NCBI GenBank assembly: GCA_003665825.1
Contig: QPFY01000012.1
Coordinates: forward strand, 682,001 to 746,000
From: Microbotryum silenes-acaulis
Taxonomy: Eukaryota; Basidiomycota; Microbotryomycetes; Microbotryales; Microbotryaceae
Length of the DNA: 64,000 nt
Reading direction: 5' to 3'
Made by a program: the position numbers and the translations under genes. Below, piece by piece: positions 14,736 to 24,531 of the stretch. How positions within the stretch are numbered: position 1 is the stretch's first letter; every line of letters begins with the position of its first letter. The notes under the pieces are model-generated. The model was given only the letters and a program-made list of their open reading frames with translations, did no database searches and had not been told where the DNA came from.

Positions 14736-16995
14736 CTATGCGGAACCGAATTGCTTGGGTCCATCCGGGTACAAGTTCGAGTCGTTCTTGTCAAAGTGGT
14801 GGATCTCCTCCCTGTCTCGTCCCCTCATGTACATCGGGTTCGTGCCCTTGTAGTAGACTGCGAGGCGGTGCGACCCATCCTCAACATCAGCCAAACGAAC
14901 GATCCAATTTGAGAACATCCGCTCCAGGATCGAACCATGACTCACTATCGGTCCACAACTCCTGATCCTGACTCGGTTCAGGGCTCTTCTTCGCCTCCTC
15001 AACGGCAACTTCGACCTCCTTCCTCGCGTCTTTATCGATCTTCTTCAACTCGCTCTCCTCCACGACGCCCCATTCGAGGATGTTGTTCTTGAGACCGGTG
15101 ATCGGATCGTTCGACGATCGCATGTGTTGGATCTCCTCTCGCGTGCGGTAGGTCGTTCCGGGGTCGGACATGGAGTGACCACCGTAGCGGTAAGTGACCA
15201 TCTCGAGCAACAAGGGACCCTTGCCCGCTTGAGTCCACTCCTTGGCGAATGAGACCGCTTGCTTGACGGCGAGCACGTCCATACCATTAACCTGAAATAG
15301 GGAAGGGAGAGGTGCAGATTCATTGAGCTCCGAGTTCGCAGCTGAGCAGGGATTTGTCCATCCCCAAGAACTGACCTGGAGACCAGCGATCAAGTCACCA
15401 CGCTTGTAGTACTTGGTGTTGGATGAAGAGCGGGCCGCCGAAGTGCCCATACCGTAGAGGTTGTTCTCGCAAACGAAGACGCAGGGAAGGTTCCACACTG
15501 TGATGCGCCGAATCATGTAGAGGAAACGTGATCAGCGGGCACTTTCGCAGGAAGGAGATCCAACGCGACCAAGGGAGAGGACTGACGCTTGGCCATGTTG
15601 TAAGCCTCAAAGACTTGGCCCTGGTTGGAAGCGCCGTCACCGTACATGGCGAAAGTGGCGTGGTCCTTGTCCTGGCCGAGATACTGTTGAGCAAAAGCGA
15701 TTCCGGCACCGAGCGGGACCTGGGCTCCAACAATGCCGTTACCACCGAAGAAGCTGCATAGCGTTGAATGTTTCAAGCGTCAGTCTGTAGTCACAAGCTT
15801 GCTGGCGCAGTACCGATCCTGAGGCGTACGTAGGAGTAAAGATGTGCCTGTCAGGGAAGAAAGTCGGTCGTGTCAGTTGGGAGTTGCGGAAGGAAATCCC
15901 TGACCCTGCACGCACATGGATCCGCCCTTGCCGTGCGACATTCCGTCACGTCGACCTATATTGCTCAAAGGAGCGAAAGGATGAGCTCAAGAAGATGAGC
16001 TCGGAGACAGAGCCGAGAGTGAACTTGCCCAAAAGCTCGGCCAAAACACCCTTGACCGTTCCACCTCGCAATACGGCAAAGGGGTGGCATCGGTACGCGG
16101 TGATGATCTTGTCATCCTTCTTGATGGCATGGTGCATTCCGACCGAGACGGCTTCCTGTCAACGGGGGAGGGATGCGAGGAATGAGCAGATGATCACGGG
16201 TGGGGGGAGACCAAGCTCGGTCGCGAGGGTCGGAGAGGAGCTGCAGCCGCATCGGACTACATCCGCGTAGATCGGAGTGCACGGATAGGAAGAGAGGGCT
16301 TACTTGACCGATGGCAAGATGGCAGAAACCACGAATGAGTTTCTGTTGGACGAGATCAAGCACGATCAGTCTTGAGCTACTGGGGGTTGCGGCTCGAGGC
16401 TGCGGTGGTGGTGAGTTGGCGCGCGCCGCCCGAACCCGACACCGACCCACACAGAACGCGCTGAGCCACGCAAGACGGAACACATGTACTGACCGCCTTG
16501 TACAGCTGATCGGCGGCCATCTCCATCCTTCGCATGAGGACCATGTTGCGGTACATGTCGACGAGCTCGGTCTTGCTGACGTGCATCTCGAGCGCGGGGA
16601 GGTCGCACAGGTGCGATTTGAAGTAGTCCTCGTGCAGCGCAACCTTGACCGTGTCGCCGTTCGACTCGATCTTGGACGACGAATCGCTCTGTTGCGGGGT
16701 TGGGTCATCGTCTGGGTCAGTGTTGAATCCTGACTGGTGATTCACCTGCGCCACTGGGGCAGCACGATGCCGTGGTTCCCGCGCCCGTGCGAAGACGGGT
16801 CTCGTCTCGCGCGGCGCTTGGGGCAACCCGATCGACGAACTCGACCGAGTGCCAGGCGACTGGGGGACAGCGCGTAGAGGAACGACTACTGACCGTTGTC
16901 TGCAGAGAACGCGTCAATAGAGGCGACGCAACACGCCATGTCGGTCGTGCTCGCAGGCCGGCGACCGAGGGCAGGGATCGGGCGATGCGGCTCAT
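14736..16995 (-). CDS. PDA1: pyruvate dehydrogenase E1 component subunit alpha, mitochondrial
   Basis: E1-alpha of the pyruvate dehydrogenase complex, the thiamine-diphosphate enzyme that decarboxylates pyruvate in the mitochondrial matrix. Starts [20 protein letters not shown], a clear Arg-rich import signal. Recognisable blocks, in order: [74 protein letters not shown]; the ThDP motif [17 protein letters not shown] ... [17 protein letters not shown]; and the phosphorylation loop [17 protein letters not shown] with the regulatory serines. The C-terminus reads [26 protein letters not shown] after an intron at about 14870-14945. About ten exons; I checked the phase for exon 1/2 ([12 protein letters not shown]) and the last junction. 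Convergent with NUC1. Confidence 0.93.
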
Positions 16996-18839
16996 GGTCG
17001 ATGGGCGGATTTGGAGTCGGGGTGGTGGGTGGGGGGGAGGGATAAGGACGCCCACGCCCTCAAGGCGAGCGACCCCTGAGCCAGCTCACACCTGCTCACA
17101 CGGGATCACTGGTCCGCGCGAAAGGCAGCCAATGCGAGGCGTTGGGGCACGTTCGCAGTCAGGCGCGCGCCTCAGCCTATCAAGGAGGAGCTCCGATCCG
17201 AGTCCCGGGCTGCAGTGAGTGGCGCACGACTGAGCCTCAACTTTGTAGAGAGGGATCAAGTTGTCTAACCACGCCCAAGTTGTACAGTAATGATGGAAGC
17301 AATCTCTCCTGATCTGAGACGCAGGCTTTTCGCATGCGACGGGCGACTGGCCCTCGCCGTCGCCGAGGAAAACTCAAATTGTTGACATTTTCGAGTGCGC
17401 GCAAATGAAGTCTGCAGACCAAGAATATCAAATAGAAGACCCCGTGTGCCGGGAAAGCCTAAGGGGTCGGAGTGATCACTCACCATCCCAGACGAAGTTT
17501 CAAAAAGTGTCATACCCGAAATGCAGCCAGTTCTGCAGCTTTCGTGCCCAGTTCAGGCACTCTCAGCTGTTCTCGAGAAACCGTCACTCCAAGACTAGCT
17601 CAAGCCACAGAGATTTGGTGTCCGGCATATTTTATTCAACATTCTGTGATGAATCTTTGATGTAATTTCTGAAAGCAAAAATCATGTCTCTTTCGTTCGA
17701 GACAGTTTACTGGAGCTCTTCGGAATCACTTTGGATCTGCAGCTTAAGACTTGCCACTGCAGTGGCTGTGCATGGTTCTGGCAAATCGGTTCCGGAGCGC
17801 GAGACAATAACATGATGGTCCCCTAGAACTCTTGTCCGGTCGTGGCGCAGTAGAAACTTCTTCAATCCACCCTTCCGCAGGTGCATTCAGCAGCCTTTGC
17901 TGTTCGGCATTGGAATCCCAAGTTTGGGGCTCTAATGCGTGCAAATTTGTAAAGGCCAGGTAGAAAGCTCATGTTCCGTGGAAACTCGGCAGACATCGTC
18001 ATTGGGGCCAACGTAATATAAGTGCAAGCACCGGTCGAGGCCTATGGAGACTACGGGGCCGAGTCCTTGGCAGCTCCTGTCTCCTTCCCGTATCTATGGT
18101 TCAGGGAGGGGGCAAAGCTTGACGTACGTAGATACGCCAGAGACAGCCGGCTCTCCCTTTCCGAAAGTCCATATCAAACTTACACCTTGCCGTATTGTAT
18201 GACTGCCGCTGGGCTCGCCGATATGCATTCATTTGCACCCAGACAGAACACCCTCTAACCGAAGGGCACTTGGGACCGACGAGCACTAATCCTTAGAGAT
18301 ACAACAGGATACAACTTGTTTCAACAAAAATTACAACTTGAAGCGTTCGATAATCTATGCTATACGACCAGAGCCGCCAATGTCCGTTCTCCGCGTTGGA
18401 AACCGAATGGTGTGATATTTTTAAGATCGGTCCGACCTCTGTCGTGGGTGGACATGACCTAGCCCATGGACCTGACCAAGCGATCAAAGCATCAAACGGA
18501 TGTGCATCAGCATAACAAACTCGGAAGAGTATGAAGAGACGTAGGGCGAGATGGGACACTCACCAGGCGGAAGCTAGTTGAGCGAGTGAGCTCAGTCTGT
18601 GTCGGGAACATCGCAAAGAGAACGGGGCCGGGAATAGGCAGGTAATAACCAAGCCGGAACAGGGTGACGTTCTATCAGCCTATGCCGACATCTCTCGCGA
18701 ATTGAGCGCCTTAGTGAACTTACGAATCGAGCCGCGAACAATCCTGTGACGTCTGTTTGCCCAACGAACTCATGTGCCCGCCTGCCCTCGTCAAGGAGAC
18801 CGTTGCGCCCTCCACGCCCTTTATGAAGACGGCTGTAGG
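16996..18839. other. long intergenic stretch, no gene recognised
   Basis: About 1.8 kb between the PDA1 start (reading left) and the stop of the fucosyltransferase-like gene. The first part should be the PDA1 promoter. The rest is locally AT-richer, with only short open frames (for example 18022-18258 plus) that show no family resemblance and no consistent splice joins. It could hold a non-coding transcript or a gene too diverged for me to see. Confidence 0.45.
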
Positions 18840-21279
18840 TCAGATGGGATAAGGCCCTTGGTGAGCTTGATCCGAACAGAAGCCGAGCGTGCCGTGAAAG
18901 TGGGACGGAGATAGGCAAAACGCACGAAGTTTACCGAATCCGCTGAGGTGAGTGATGATTTGGAAGTCGGTTTCTGAGGGTGGTCAGATCAAAACGACAA
19001 TGTCAGCATACCGTGCCTCGACCTTACGTGTTCGAGGCAGCTTCGGGGCTCGTGATTACGCACTGCCGATAATCCAGTCCTCCACCTGCGCATTGCTTGT
19101 GCCGTCCAACAGCCTCATCTCTTCCGCGTCCGTCACCTCCGAATGAAGCTCCGGATGCGCTTGCGTCAACCCAGTGACAACGATCCGATCCGAAAGATGG
19201 AGCAACGCGTCCTCTTCCAACGCGCGCGAGTCCGTGACAAGGTAGTAGATGACCTTTTGGTCGTGGCGCGCGAAGCGTTCGGCGATCTTGTCGGCGCAAT
19301 CAAAGAAGTTGCGGTGGACGTCGACGGTGTTGCCCTGGTCTTTCCTGTGATCGAACTAGGACAGTACAAGGGAAGAGGGGAAGAGGGTCATATCGCAGAT
19401 CAGTATCGCCGCTGATGAGATCAAACCCGTACTACCGCACCACAGATGCTACCTGCCGAGCGAAGCCGTGTTGCGGCAGACGAGACAAGCCCGCGCAGCG
19501 CCAAACTCATTGCAAACACTTACAGATTTGTCTCCTGTCCGGATCTGAATCGCGATCGAGAAGACAGTGGGTAGGCTGAACAAGGAATCGTACTCGGTGA
19601 TGAAGCGCAGCGCATTGATCTTGGGGCGGATGAGGAAGTCGGTCATGCATGTGTAGACGGTCTCCGGGTCGAAGCCTCGTGCGCGCAAAGTAGGCTCCAC
19701 CGAGGCAAAGCCGAACGAGTTGATCGCTGCTCCTCGGTTCATTTGGGCCTGTATAAGGGTAAGCCACGTCCCAAGTATCGATCGCGTCAGTTCCGTTGGC
19801 GTGGAATAACTGACGAGCTGACGAGGCTGCACCTCAGCACGTCTTCCCTTTGTCCTTGAAAACTCACCTGAATCCAAGGCGGGTCGTCCCGCTTTTCCTG
19901 GAACAGCGTAAGGGCCAGCAAGCGCTCCAGGCCCGACATCGAGTGATCACCGACCTTGGGGAGTCGCTCGGGGTTTGTGATGTTAAGGAACTCCGGCTCA
20001 AGTGTCGCGAGTCCCGGGTGGATCGAACGACCCGAGTTGGGCATGTAAGGCTGGGCCCAGTCGATCCGCACGGCGTCGTAGAGCAACTCGAAGGGTAGGT
20101 CGGCCCAAGTGACGAGCAGGGCTCGGTCGGTCAGGACGGCGTAGAGAAAAAGACTGTACAAGCCGAAGAGGCTAACGAAGCAAAGATGGGACGCCCGAGA
20201 ACCATCGACGGATCAGTCCCGGTTGTTGCTGGCGACGCTGGAGACGGGCTCAGGATCATAACTCACCGATCCGAGCTGCCACCGCAAATCGCGCCTTTCG
20301 GACAGACGACTTCGAGAATCTTCGGTGGACGATCTCCGTTCAGCATCTCACGATGCAACGTCGCATAGTCGGCCATCCACGAGGTGTTGCGACATTGGGA
20401 TTCTTGGCGACCCGTCTGCCACTCGGTCCGCAGCGACTCGTACCTGCACAGAAAGACAGGAATCAACGTCAACGGAACCCATCTGGCAGAGGCTTGGTCG
20501 GTGCGATTTTGCCAAATCTCACTTTAGCCTCGACCCATTCGTATAGGCCCCCAATCCATGGTGTACTCGGATCATTGCAGGCCCTTCCCGGATCGGTGCA
20601 GGAGCTGGCGAGCTCTGCGAGAGGCCAACGGGCGTGCCACTCTGCGAGACGGGTCTTGTCGAGAGAAGCCATCGTCGGACTTGAGCCTCTTCCTGCACAC
20701 GAGGCAAATAAACACAAGGACAACTCTTCGTCAGAACCCGGACAAGAAAGGGAGCGCAGAGATGTTCCAGCTCGCGCCGGCTGTTTCGACCGGTGCCCTA
20801 ACCTGAGTGAGAACTTCGACCATCTTGGTGAGACTTTCGTGAGGTGGCCTGGGTGCCCACTCGTAGCTTCTCCATAATTCAGACTCTCCTGACCAGTCCA
20901 AACCCTTGGCTTGCTCTACTGCGACTGGCCCCTGGCTATGCGAGGGCGGGCCTGTCCGCGTGAGCCCGGAGAACGCCCGGTGGAGCTCCGAGACGCGGTA
21001 ACCGATCTGATACGCGGCGGCAACTGCGAGCACGATGCCTCCGACCACAATGAAGACGATAACCACAAAGGATCTGCGGCTGTTGGGTCGACCTCGCGTG
21101 GAAGGATGGCCATCGAGGTGTTTGTGCGCCACGCACGGCGGGGCTGTCCACGGTAGCTCTGTTTCGTCGATCGGGTGACCAACGTCTCGTTTTCCGACCG
21201 CGTCCGAGTCGGAGTAGTGGCCGTCTCGATCTTGAGCACTCAGCAGCGGCACGATGTACGTGTCACTACCATGGCTCAT
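18840..21279 (-). CDS. fucosyltransferase-like type II membrane protein
   Basis: Seven exons in phase (21279-20803, 20692-20523, 20443-20267, 20171-19868, 19748-19524, 19334-19064, 18973-18840) give 585 residues. A short cytosolic tail and a hydrophobic anchor (SFVVIVFIVVGGIVLAVAAAY, about 60-80) suggest Golgi type II topology. The lumenal part has KGAICGGSSDRLFGLYSLFLYAVLTDRALLVTW, close in pattern to the GLGDR...FLYALLTNR.LLV block of GT37/GT-B fucosyltransferases. Then come AIQIRTGD (the nucleotide-binding IQxRxGD-type motif), VIYYLVTDSRALEEDALL, DWIIGKTDFQIITHLSGFGK and a C-terminal half with Cys. Assignment to a fucosyltransferase-like fold rests on these motifs; donor and acceptor are unknown. 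An upstream in-frame Met at about 21384 would extend the tail by 35 residues. Confidence 0.75.
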
Positions 21280-21847
21280 GTCGTCTTTAGTTGGTCCTGT
21301 GTTTGAGTTGGAGGCAACTGGGGAACGTGATGCGGTGGGTGCGTCAACGTGCAGCACGAATTTGCGACGACGACCGATCATATCATTGGCTGCCCTAATT
21401 CCGACGGAGGCTACGATGCACCCAGGGGAGAAAGGGGGGCAGCTAAAAAAAACTAAACTAGTACTCGCTGGCGATCTTCTGAGGCGCGCTAGGCTGACCC
21501 AAGCCACCGGGCGGGTCATGGTCAAGAATGATCGCTCGGCGGACGCCGGGTTCCAACGCTGCAGTTACCATTACGCGCTTGTCGCGTCGTGTCGCGCTTT
21601 GCTGCGTCGCGTCCACGGCCCATAGTAGCAGAGCTCGGTCTAGGTGCCACCGGGCATCGATCTCACCTGAGCTAGCCCACTCGCCCTATAATTGAACTTC
21701 GGTCTCGCTACCCTCTATAGTAGGTGCTAGAGAGGTACCTACCTGTTCCTGATCTGTTGGAACGGGGGAAGCTTTCGTTTATGTTCTGTAGATCAGCCCT
21801 GGCGGTGCCGGCCAATCTTTTCCACACTTTCACTATTTTAAGACCTT
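21280..21847. other. intergenic, promoter side of the fucosyltransferase-like gene
   Basis: The part nearest 21279 should be the gene's promoter and leader. An open frame continues to 21525 but is low in conserved character. From about 21640 the sequence becomes less GC-rich, approaching the inverted-repeat element that starts at 21848. No gene seen. Confidence 0.45.
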
Positions 21848-21865
21848 CATCAGCAACTTTGCCAC
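21848..21865 (+). repeat. left terminal inverted repeat
   Basis: CATCAGCAACTTTGCCAC, the exact reverse complement of 23899-23916. With the two-mismatch extension the left arm starts at about 21843. Confidence 0.8.
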
Positions 21866-21869
21866 TTTG

Positions 21870-21980
21870 CTAAACGCCACTAAATAAATCTCGAGCCGCT
21901 AAACCGCTAAAGTGCGCTAAATGGCACTAAATGGCACTAAAATTGGCACTGTTTGATGAACTTAGCAAAGTTTGATGAAG
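21870..21980 (+). repeat. left subterminal CACTAAA array
   Basis: Three CACTAAA words plus related GCTAAA words, followed by two copies of GTTTGATGAA (21951-21960 and 21970-21979). It contains the left copy (21907-21932) of the 26-bp direct repeat shared with the right end. Confidence 0.7.
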
Positions 21981-23690
21981 TTGACACTTAAAATTTGGAG
22001 GAGTGCTGGGGTGAGGTGTAACAATGTCAGGACCTTGGTTGCTATTCTTCCTATTACAAACTCTAGGTGTATACCAAGTACTCGACCTGCAATAGATACA
22101 TAAAGACATGATTTGCTCTTGACACATGTTTGCAGTATTACAAAAATATCACCAAATACTCTCCTACCAGAACTGAAGCTATACTGATTCAATTGACCAA
22201 ACTCATGACAGGGGCTATTCTGACAGATCCATTTGCGCCGCCCTCCCTTTCCCCTTCCCGCGACTCTGAGGTGTTCTCTGATCACGTAGAATTTTGATGC
22301 TAAATACCCTCCCAGAGCGATAACATACATGCTCACAAGTTTACAGATTTACAGTCAACTGGTCGTTCCAGATGTCCACAACATTCCGGATATGCCATGC
22401 CGGCGTGATCTCCATTTGTCCAAATAGCACCTGCCCAACATCCGATCGTAAAACATCCTCAACCGAGTGTCGAAGATTGAAGTTGCTGTGCGGCGACGGA
22501 AGAAGGAAATGCGCCTCCTGCGCCTGCGGACAGAGTGGGACTTAGACAAATCATGGGGCGCGATCGCCGCGCCCGGCGCGCCAACTGGCGTGAGCCGGGC
22601 CTTCGCCAGGACGTGAGCGCAAGCGCCGTCGCGGCCAAGTGACTCGCATTAGGCCACGGTCGCGTGTTGTTTACCAAGTCCGTTGCGCAAGGACTCGGGG
22701 GTCTTCTCAATCGCGCGAACCTCCTTTTCCTTCCTCCCACTCACTGCCACCGCTCGCGATCCCCACCCTTCTTCCCTCTTGCCTCCACCATCACCTTTCA
22801 ATCTCCCCCTGGCTATTTTCGAGTGAGTCCACCGTATGGCACAGTCATTGAAAGGTACGGCTGAGGCGTTACAAGCCGCCGGCAAAGACACCGCCAGCGA
22901 CCGGCGGGACCAATGCGCGGTCAAAACAAACACAACGCTGACCATATTGGGAGGGGTTCTTGGAACTTTGCTGTGGCCCCACTTTTAGGGTGAGCTTGAA
23001 GCAGTTATACTATTGTCCAGAGCAGGAATTGGCTGGTAAGTGTTTGCATTACTGCAGAGAATTTTCCAGTTCGGCCGGAAGCCAGACGACGTGTCAAGCT
23101 CACTGTTGAACGATCTCGCCGCCCAGCTTGCGCCAAGAGCCAAAAGCTGGCCTCCCTCAATGCGGCGCAGCCGGACAACCAAGCCCTGGCTTTTGGTCTA
23201 GTATCTTACACTCTTACGCTTATGCTGCGGTGAGTCGAGAGGAATTTCCGCGGATATCAGTTTTATCCCTCTGACATTCGACCCAACGTTCGTCTACTGG
23301 TCCCATCATTAGGCGCGCGTGTCTCTCGAAAAGGTGATGCCCCCGATTGCGGAGTTCTCAGGTGAGTCACAATCACCAGATGTTGCGACATACACGAGTT
23401 GTTTCCGCAGCAGGGGTGGTTATGCTTCCGTTTTCAGGCGGCGAAGCAGTGTGGCCAAAGACTCGCTCGAGGCAGGCCCGGAGGCCTGGCACTTAGGCAC
23501 ACTTGGCGCCGAATGATACGTAAGAGGACTCAGAATAGATTATTTGGCTGGCAGTAGCCTAGTGCATAGCACTGCGTAATTATGAGTGAAATGCAAGCAT
23601 ATACCAGTACTACCAGGCATTGATCGCTCAAGCGCTTATACACATAATAGCACTGAAATCAGGTTGTTGTTGCAAAAGCAGTATAAGTGC

Positions 23691-23896
23691 ACTAAATGGC
23701 ACGGAAGCCACTAAATGGCACAAAGTGCACTAAAGTGCACTTAAGCACTAAAAAGCACTAAAGTGCACTTAAGTTAACTGCCTTTTAAGTGTCATTTAGC
23801 GACCCACCGGAGATTATAGAAAACGAGCTAAATTTCACTAAAAGTGCGCTTTTGGTACTAAAGTGCGCTAAATGGCACTAAATTGCACTAAAGCGC
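23691..23896 (+). repeat. right subterminal CACTAAA array
   Basis: Eight CACTAAA words in about 200 bases, spaced irregularly. Some are arranged palindromically as AAGTGCACTTAAG. It contains the right copy (23858-23883) of the 26-bp direct repeat. No other place in the window has this density. Confidence 0.75.
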
Positions 23897-23916
23897 GAGT
23901 GGCAAAGTTGCTGATG

Positions 23917-24531
23917 TTGGTTCGGGTGCCCGATGTAAGACGTTGTGGGCGGCGCCTAGCTCTTCACAAGGTTCCAACTACCTCCTTAGTGTACACACCT
24001 AGGTTATGTCCATCGCCCAGAATAGCTAGCTAGACCAACGTCAGCAGGCAAATTTGCCAAAGTTACTAGCTCCTCATCGCGGCCGCGCGCTACCCGTGAC
24101 TTGGCTCGTCGACGAAAGTGGTGACGCTTCATACTAGTACGGCTTCGCTCGCGGTGATGTCTCGAGGGAAGTTCGGTCTGTGAGTTGGGGTTTTAATGGT
24201 ATGCGCCTGTATGCACGAGTACCCGCACCTACGCCCAGGCGCCCGCCTACACTTCCTCTTCAAGGATGAGTTCCGTAATTCGCAAAAGAAGCCGGGGCGG
24301 CGGGCAGAGGCGCACAGACGGGCAGATCGGCCTGACTCGAAGAGGACCGTGCGCAGCCGCCGATCGAAAGTGACGACTGCCGAATTGCAAGTGCCGCGGT
24401 CTGCTGCCACCACCTCGAAACTGAAACTTCACCTTGCCACCGCGACTGGTCGCTGCGCTCTCGAGAGGCCACCCCAGAGCCAAAAGGTCGAACCAGAGGA
24501 GAGCCTTTCCTAACACCAAGTCGAAACAGAC
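23917..24531. other. intergenic, promoter side of HEL2
   Basis: About 600 bases between the right inverted repeat and the HEL2 start. The first 200 bases are unremarkable; a degenerate look-alike of the repeat end (TTTGCCAAAGTTACTAG) sits at about 24053-24069. The GC-rich part nearest 24531 is the likely HEL2 promoter. Open frames on both strands here show no family resemblance. Confidence 0.45.

Larger units (their letters stand above)
21848..23916. mobile_element. candidate non-autonomous inverted-repeat transposon (about 2.07 kb)
   Basis: The block is bounded by an 18-bp sequence, CATCAGCAACTTTGCCAC (21848-21865), and its exact reverse complement at 23899-23916. The match extends 5 bases outward with two mismatches (ACCTT versus ACCAA). 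Just inside both ends are arrays of CACTAAA/GTGCACTAAA words in the same (+) orientation, including an identical 26-bp direct repeat. Short inverted ends plus subterminal repeats are typical of hAT-like and related DNA transposons. I see no transposase and no convincing target-site duplication, so it would be a non-autonomous or decayed copy. The interior (about 22480-23520) has splice-like signals but no gene I can close. Composition is more AT-rich near the ends than in the neighbouring genes. Confidence 0.6.

Noticed and set aside
18022..18258. 78-codon frame in the 17-18.8 kb intergenic stretch
   Set aside because: No family resemblance, no consistent splice neighbours, and length expected by chance in this composition.
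24049..24070. Degenerate copy of the inverted-repeat end (TTTGCCAAAGTTACTAG)
   Set aside because: Only a short imperfect match with no partner on the other side; not enough for a second element.
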